Assembly (NCBI GenBank): GCA_014729935.1
Contig: WJJB01000054.1
Coordinates: 1-5,623 of the forward strand
DNA: 5,623 nt
Direction of reading: 5' to 3'
From: Candidatus Bathyarchaeota archaeon
GTDB taxonomy: Archaea > Asgardarchaeota > Lokiarchaeia > Sigyniarchaeales > Sigyniarchaeaceae
Below the pieces are notes generated by a model. That model did no database searches. It was given only the letters and a program-made list of their open reading frames with translations, and had not been told where the DNA came from. The translations under genes were made by a program, and so were the position numbers. Numbering within the stretch: the first letter of the stretch is position 1; each line of letters begins with the position of its first letter. Of this stretch, positions 4,980 through 5,623 are shown piece after piece.

Positions 4980-5623
4980 ATGATGGGGAAACCAGTGGAA
5001 CAGGGTGGGATACGGGAGCACACGGAGGCGCTGGAGAATTTCCGGAAGCTTGCCAAGACAAACCCAGTGGAGTACCGCCCCAATATTGCCGCCACGCTCA
5101 ACTACCTTGCCAACCTGCACCAAGAAACTGGTCGACACGATGAAGCCGAGCGGGAGTACATGGAGGCGCTTGAAATCTACCGGGAGCTTGCCACAACGCG
5201 CCCGGAGACGTACCAGCCTCAAGTTGCCACGACTCTCAACAACCTTGCCGTCCTGCACATGAATACTGGCAGGCACGATGAAGCCGAGCGGGAGTACATG
5301 GAAGAGCTGGAGATACGCCGGGAGCTTGCCAAGGCGAGCCCGGGGGCATACCGGCCCGCGGTTGCCGACACACTCAAAAACCTTGCCATCCTGCATGCGG
5401 CTACTGGCAATCATGATGCCGCGGAGCGGGAGTTCATGGAGGTGCTGGAGATACGCCGGGAGCTTGCCACGGCGAGCCCGGGGGCTTACCGGCCCGGGGT
5501 TGCCGAAACACTCAATAACCTTGCCATCCTGCATGCGGCTACTGGCAATCATGATGCCGCGGAGCGGGAGTACATGGAGGCGCTGGAGATACGCCGGGAG
5601 CTTGCCACGGCGAGCCCGGGGGC
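4980..5623 (+). CDS. Tandem TPR protein with 46-residue repeats, 3' end outside the window
   Basis: The frame is open from ATG 4980 to the window edge (214 codons plus 2 nt) with no stop, so the gene is partial. After a short non-repeat start (MMGKPVEQGGIREH) comes a half repeat equivalent to a TPR B helix (TEALENFRKLAKTNPVEYRP). Four long-form TPRs follow, beginning at 5097, 5235, 5373 and 5511. The unit pattern is LNNLAxLHxxTGxHDxAERE, YMEALEIRRELA, then SPGAYRPxVAxT. This 46-residue form is related to kinesin-light-chain-type TPRs and serves protein binding. There is no signal peptide or membrane span so far, so a cytosolic scaffold is likely. Such arrays are often fused to other domains (CHAT, NB-ARC or enzymatic), but any such domain would lie beyond the window. 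ATG 4983 is an equally close alternative start. Base composition is much richer in GC than the surface-protein gene. Confidence 0.9.
   Translation, partial: MMGKPVEQGGIREHTEALENFRKLAKTNPVEYRPNIAATLNYLANLHQETGRHDEAEREYMEALEIYRELATTRPETYQPQVATTLNNLAVLHMNTGRHDEAEREYMEELEIRRELAKASPGAYRPAVADTLKNLAILHAATGNHDAAEREFMEVLEIRRELATASPGAYRPGVAETLNNLAILHAATGNHDAAEREYMEALEIRRELATASPG
5097..5623 (+). repeat. In-frame 138-bp tandem repeat array (TPR units)
   Basis: Units start at 5097, 5235, 5373 and 5511, exactly 138 bp apart. The fourth is cut by the window end after 113 bp. Hand-counted mismatches are 34/138 between units 1 and 2, 20/138 between 2 and 3, and 3/113 between 3 and 4. Identity therefore rises from about 75% to 86% to 97% towards the 3' end. 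Synonymous sites are shared in the last pair, which points to recent duplication or gene conversion rather than protein-level selection only. Confidence 0.93.

Noticed and set aside
5005..5262. Plus-strand open frame of 85 codons within the TPR gene
   Set aside because: It lies in another register of the same GC-rich repeats, has no promoter or SD sequence and looks like no protein family.
4947..5552. A 201-residue minus-strand open frame opposite the TPR gene, itself repetitive
   Set aside because: It is the antisense shadow of the 138-bp coding repeats. The plus frame gives a textbook TPR pattern and has a well-placed promoter.
5097..5623. Regular direct repeats considered as a CRISPR or non-coding satellite array
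   Set aside because: The period is 138 bp without spacers, the frame stays open throughout, and the translation is clearly TPR.
1..5623. tRNA, rRNA, insertion sequence, toxin-antitoxin or defence genes
   Set aside because: I saw no cloverleaf, rRNA stretch, transposase motif, terminal inverted repeats or small paired genes on either strand.

Overview
The window looks like archaeal chromosomal DNA. The evidence is a clear 20S proteasome alpha subunit of archaeal type, TATA boxes placed where two genes would give leaderless mRNAs, and a very large membrane-anchored surface protein loaded with N-glycosylation sequons. The style of the surface protein (N-terminal hydrophobic segment, chain of beta-sandwich modules, one C-terminal membrane span, basic cytoplasmic tail ending in a TPR-like hairpin) and the long-form TPR protein would suit an Asgard archaeon or another large-genome archaeal lineage. 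The phylum cannot be fixed from this sequence alone.

Layout: positions 1-294 hold no certain gene. A short open frame exists on each strand at the left edge, and one of them may be the end or start of a neighbour. A weak TATA-like element and a Shine-Dalgarno-like sequence precede the surface protein. Positions 295-4059 (+) encode the 1254-residue surface glycoprotein. A 44-bp convergent spacer with a small inverted repeat follows. Positions 4104-4838 (-) encode psmA. The 141-bp interval 4839-4979 is a compact divergent promoter region: one TATA box drives psmA leftward and one drives the next gene rightward, each 27 nt from its start codon and each overlapping an inverted repeat. From 4980 to the window end (+) runs the 5' part of a GC-rich TPR protein built of 46-residue repeats. 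It has no stop codon in the window.

How the genes relate: psmA is a housekeeping gene for cytosolic protein degradation. Its usual archaeal neighbours (SBDS, Rrp4, Rrp41) are not seen, because a convergent gene lies at its 3' side and a divergent gene at its 5' side. The surface protein and the TPR protein are each in their own transcription unit, so there is no operon here. The only hint of a shared theme is a TPR-like hairpin in the cytoplasmic tail of the surface protein and tandem TPRs in the right-hand gene, which is thin evidence. I do not see a defence island, mobile element, CRISPR array or RNA gene. The most interesting parts are the divergent promoter with paired TATA/inverted-repeat elements, the homogenising TPR array, and the heavily sequon-decorated surface protein with a cytoplasmic helical tail.
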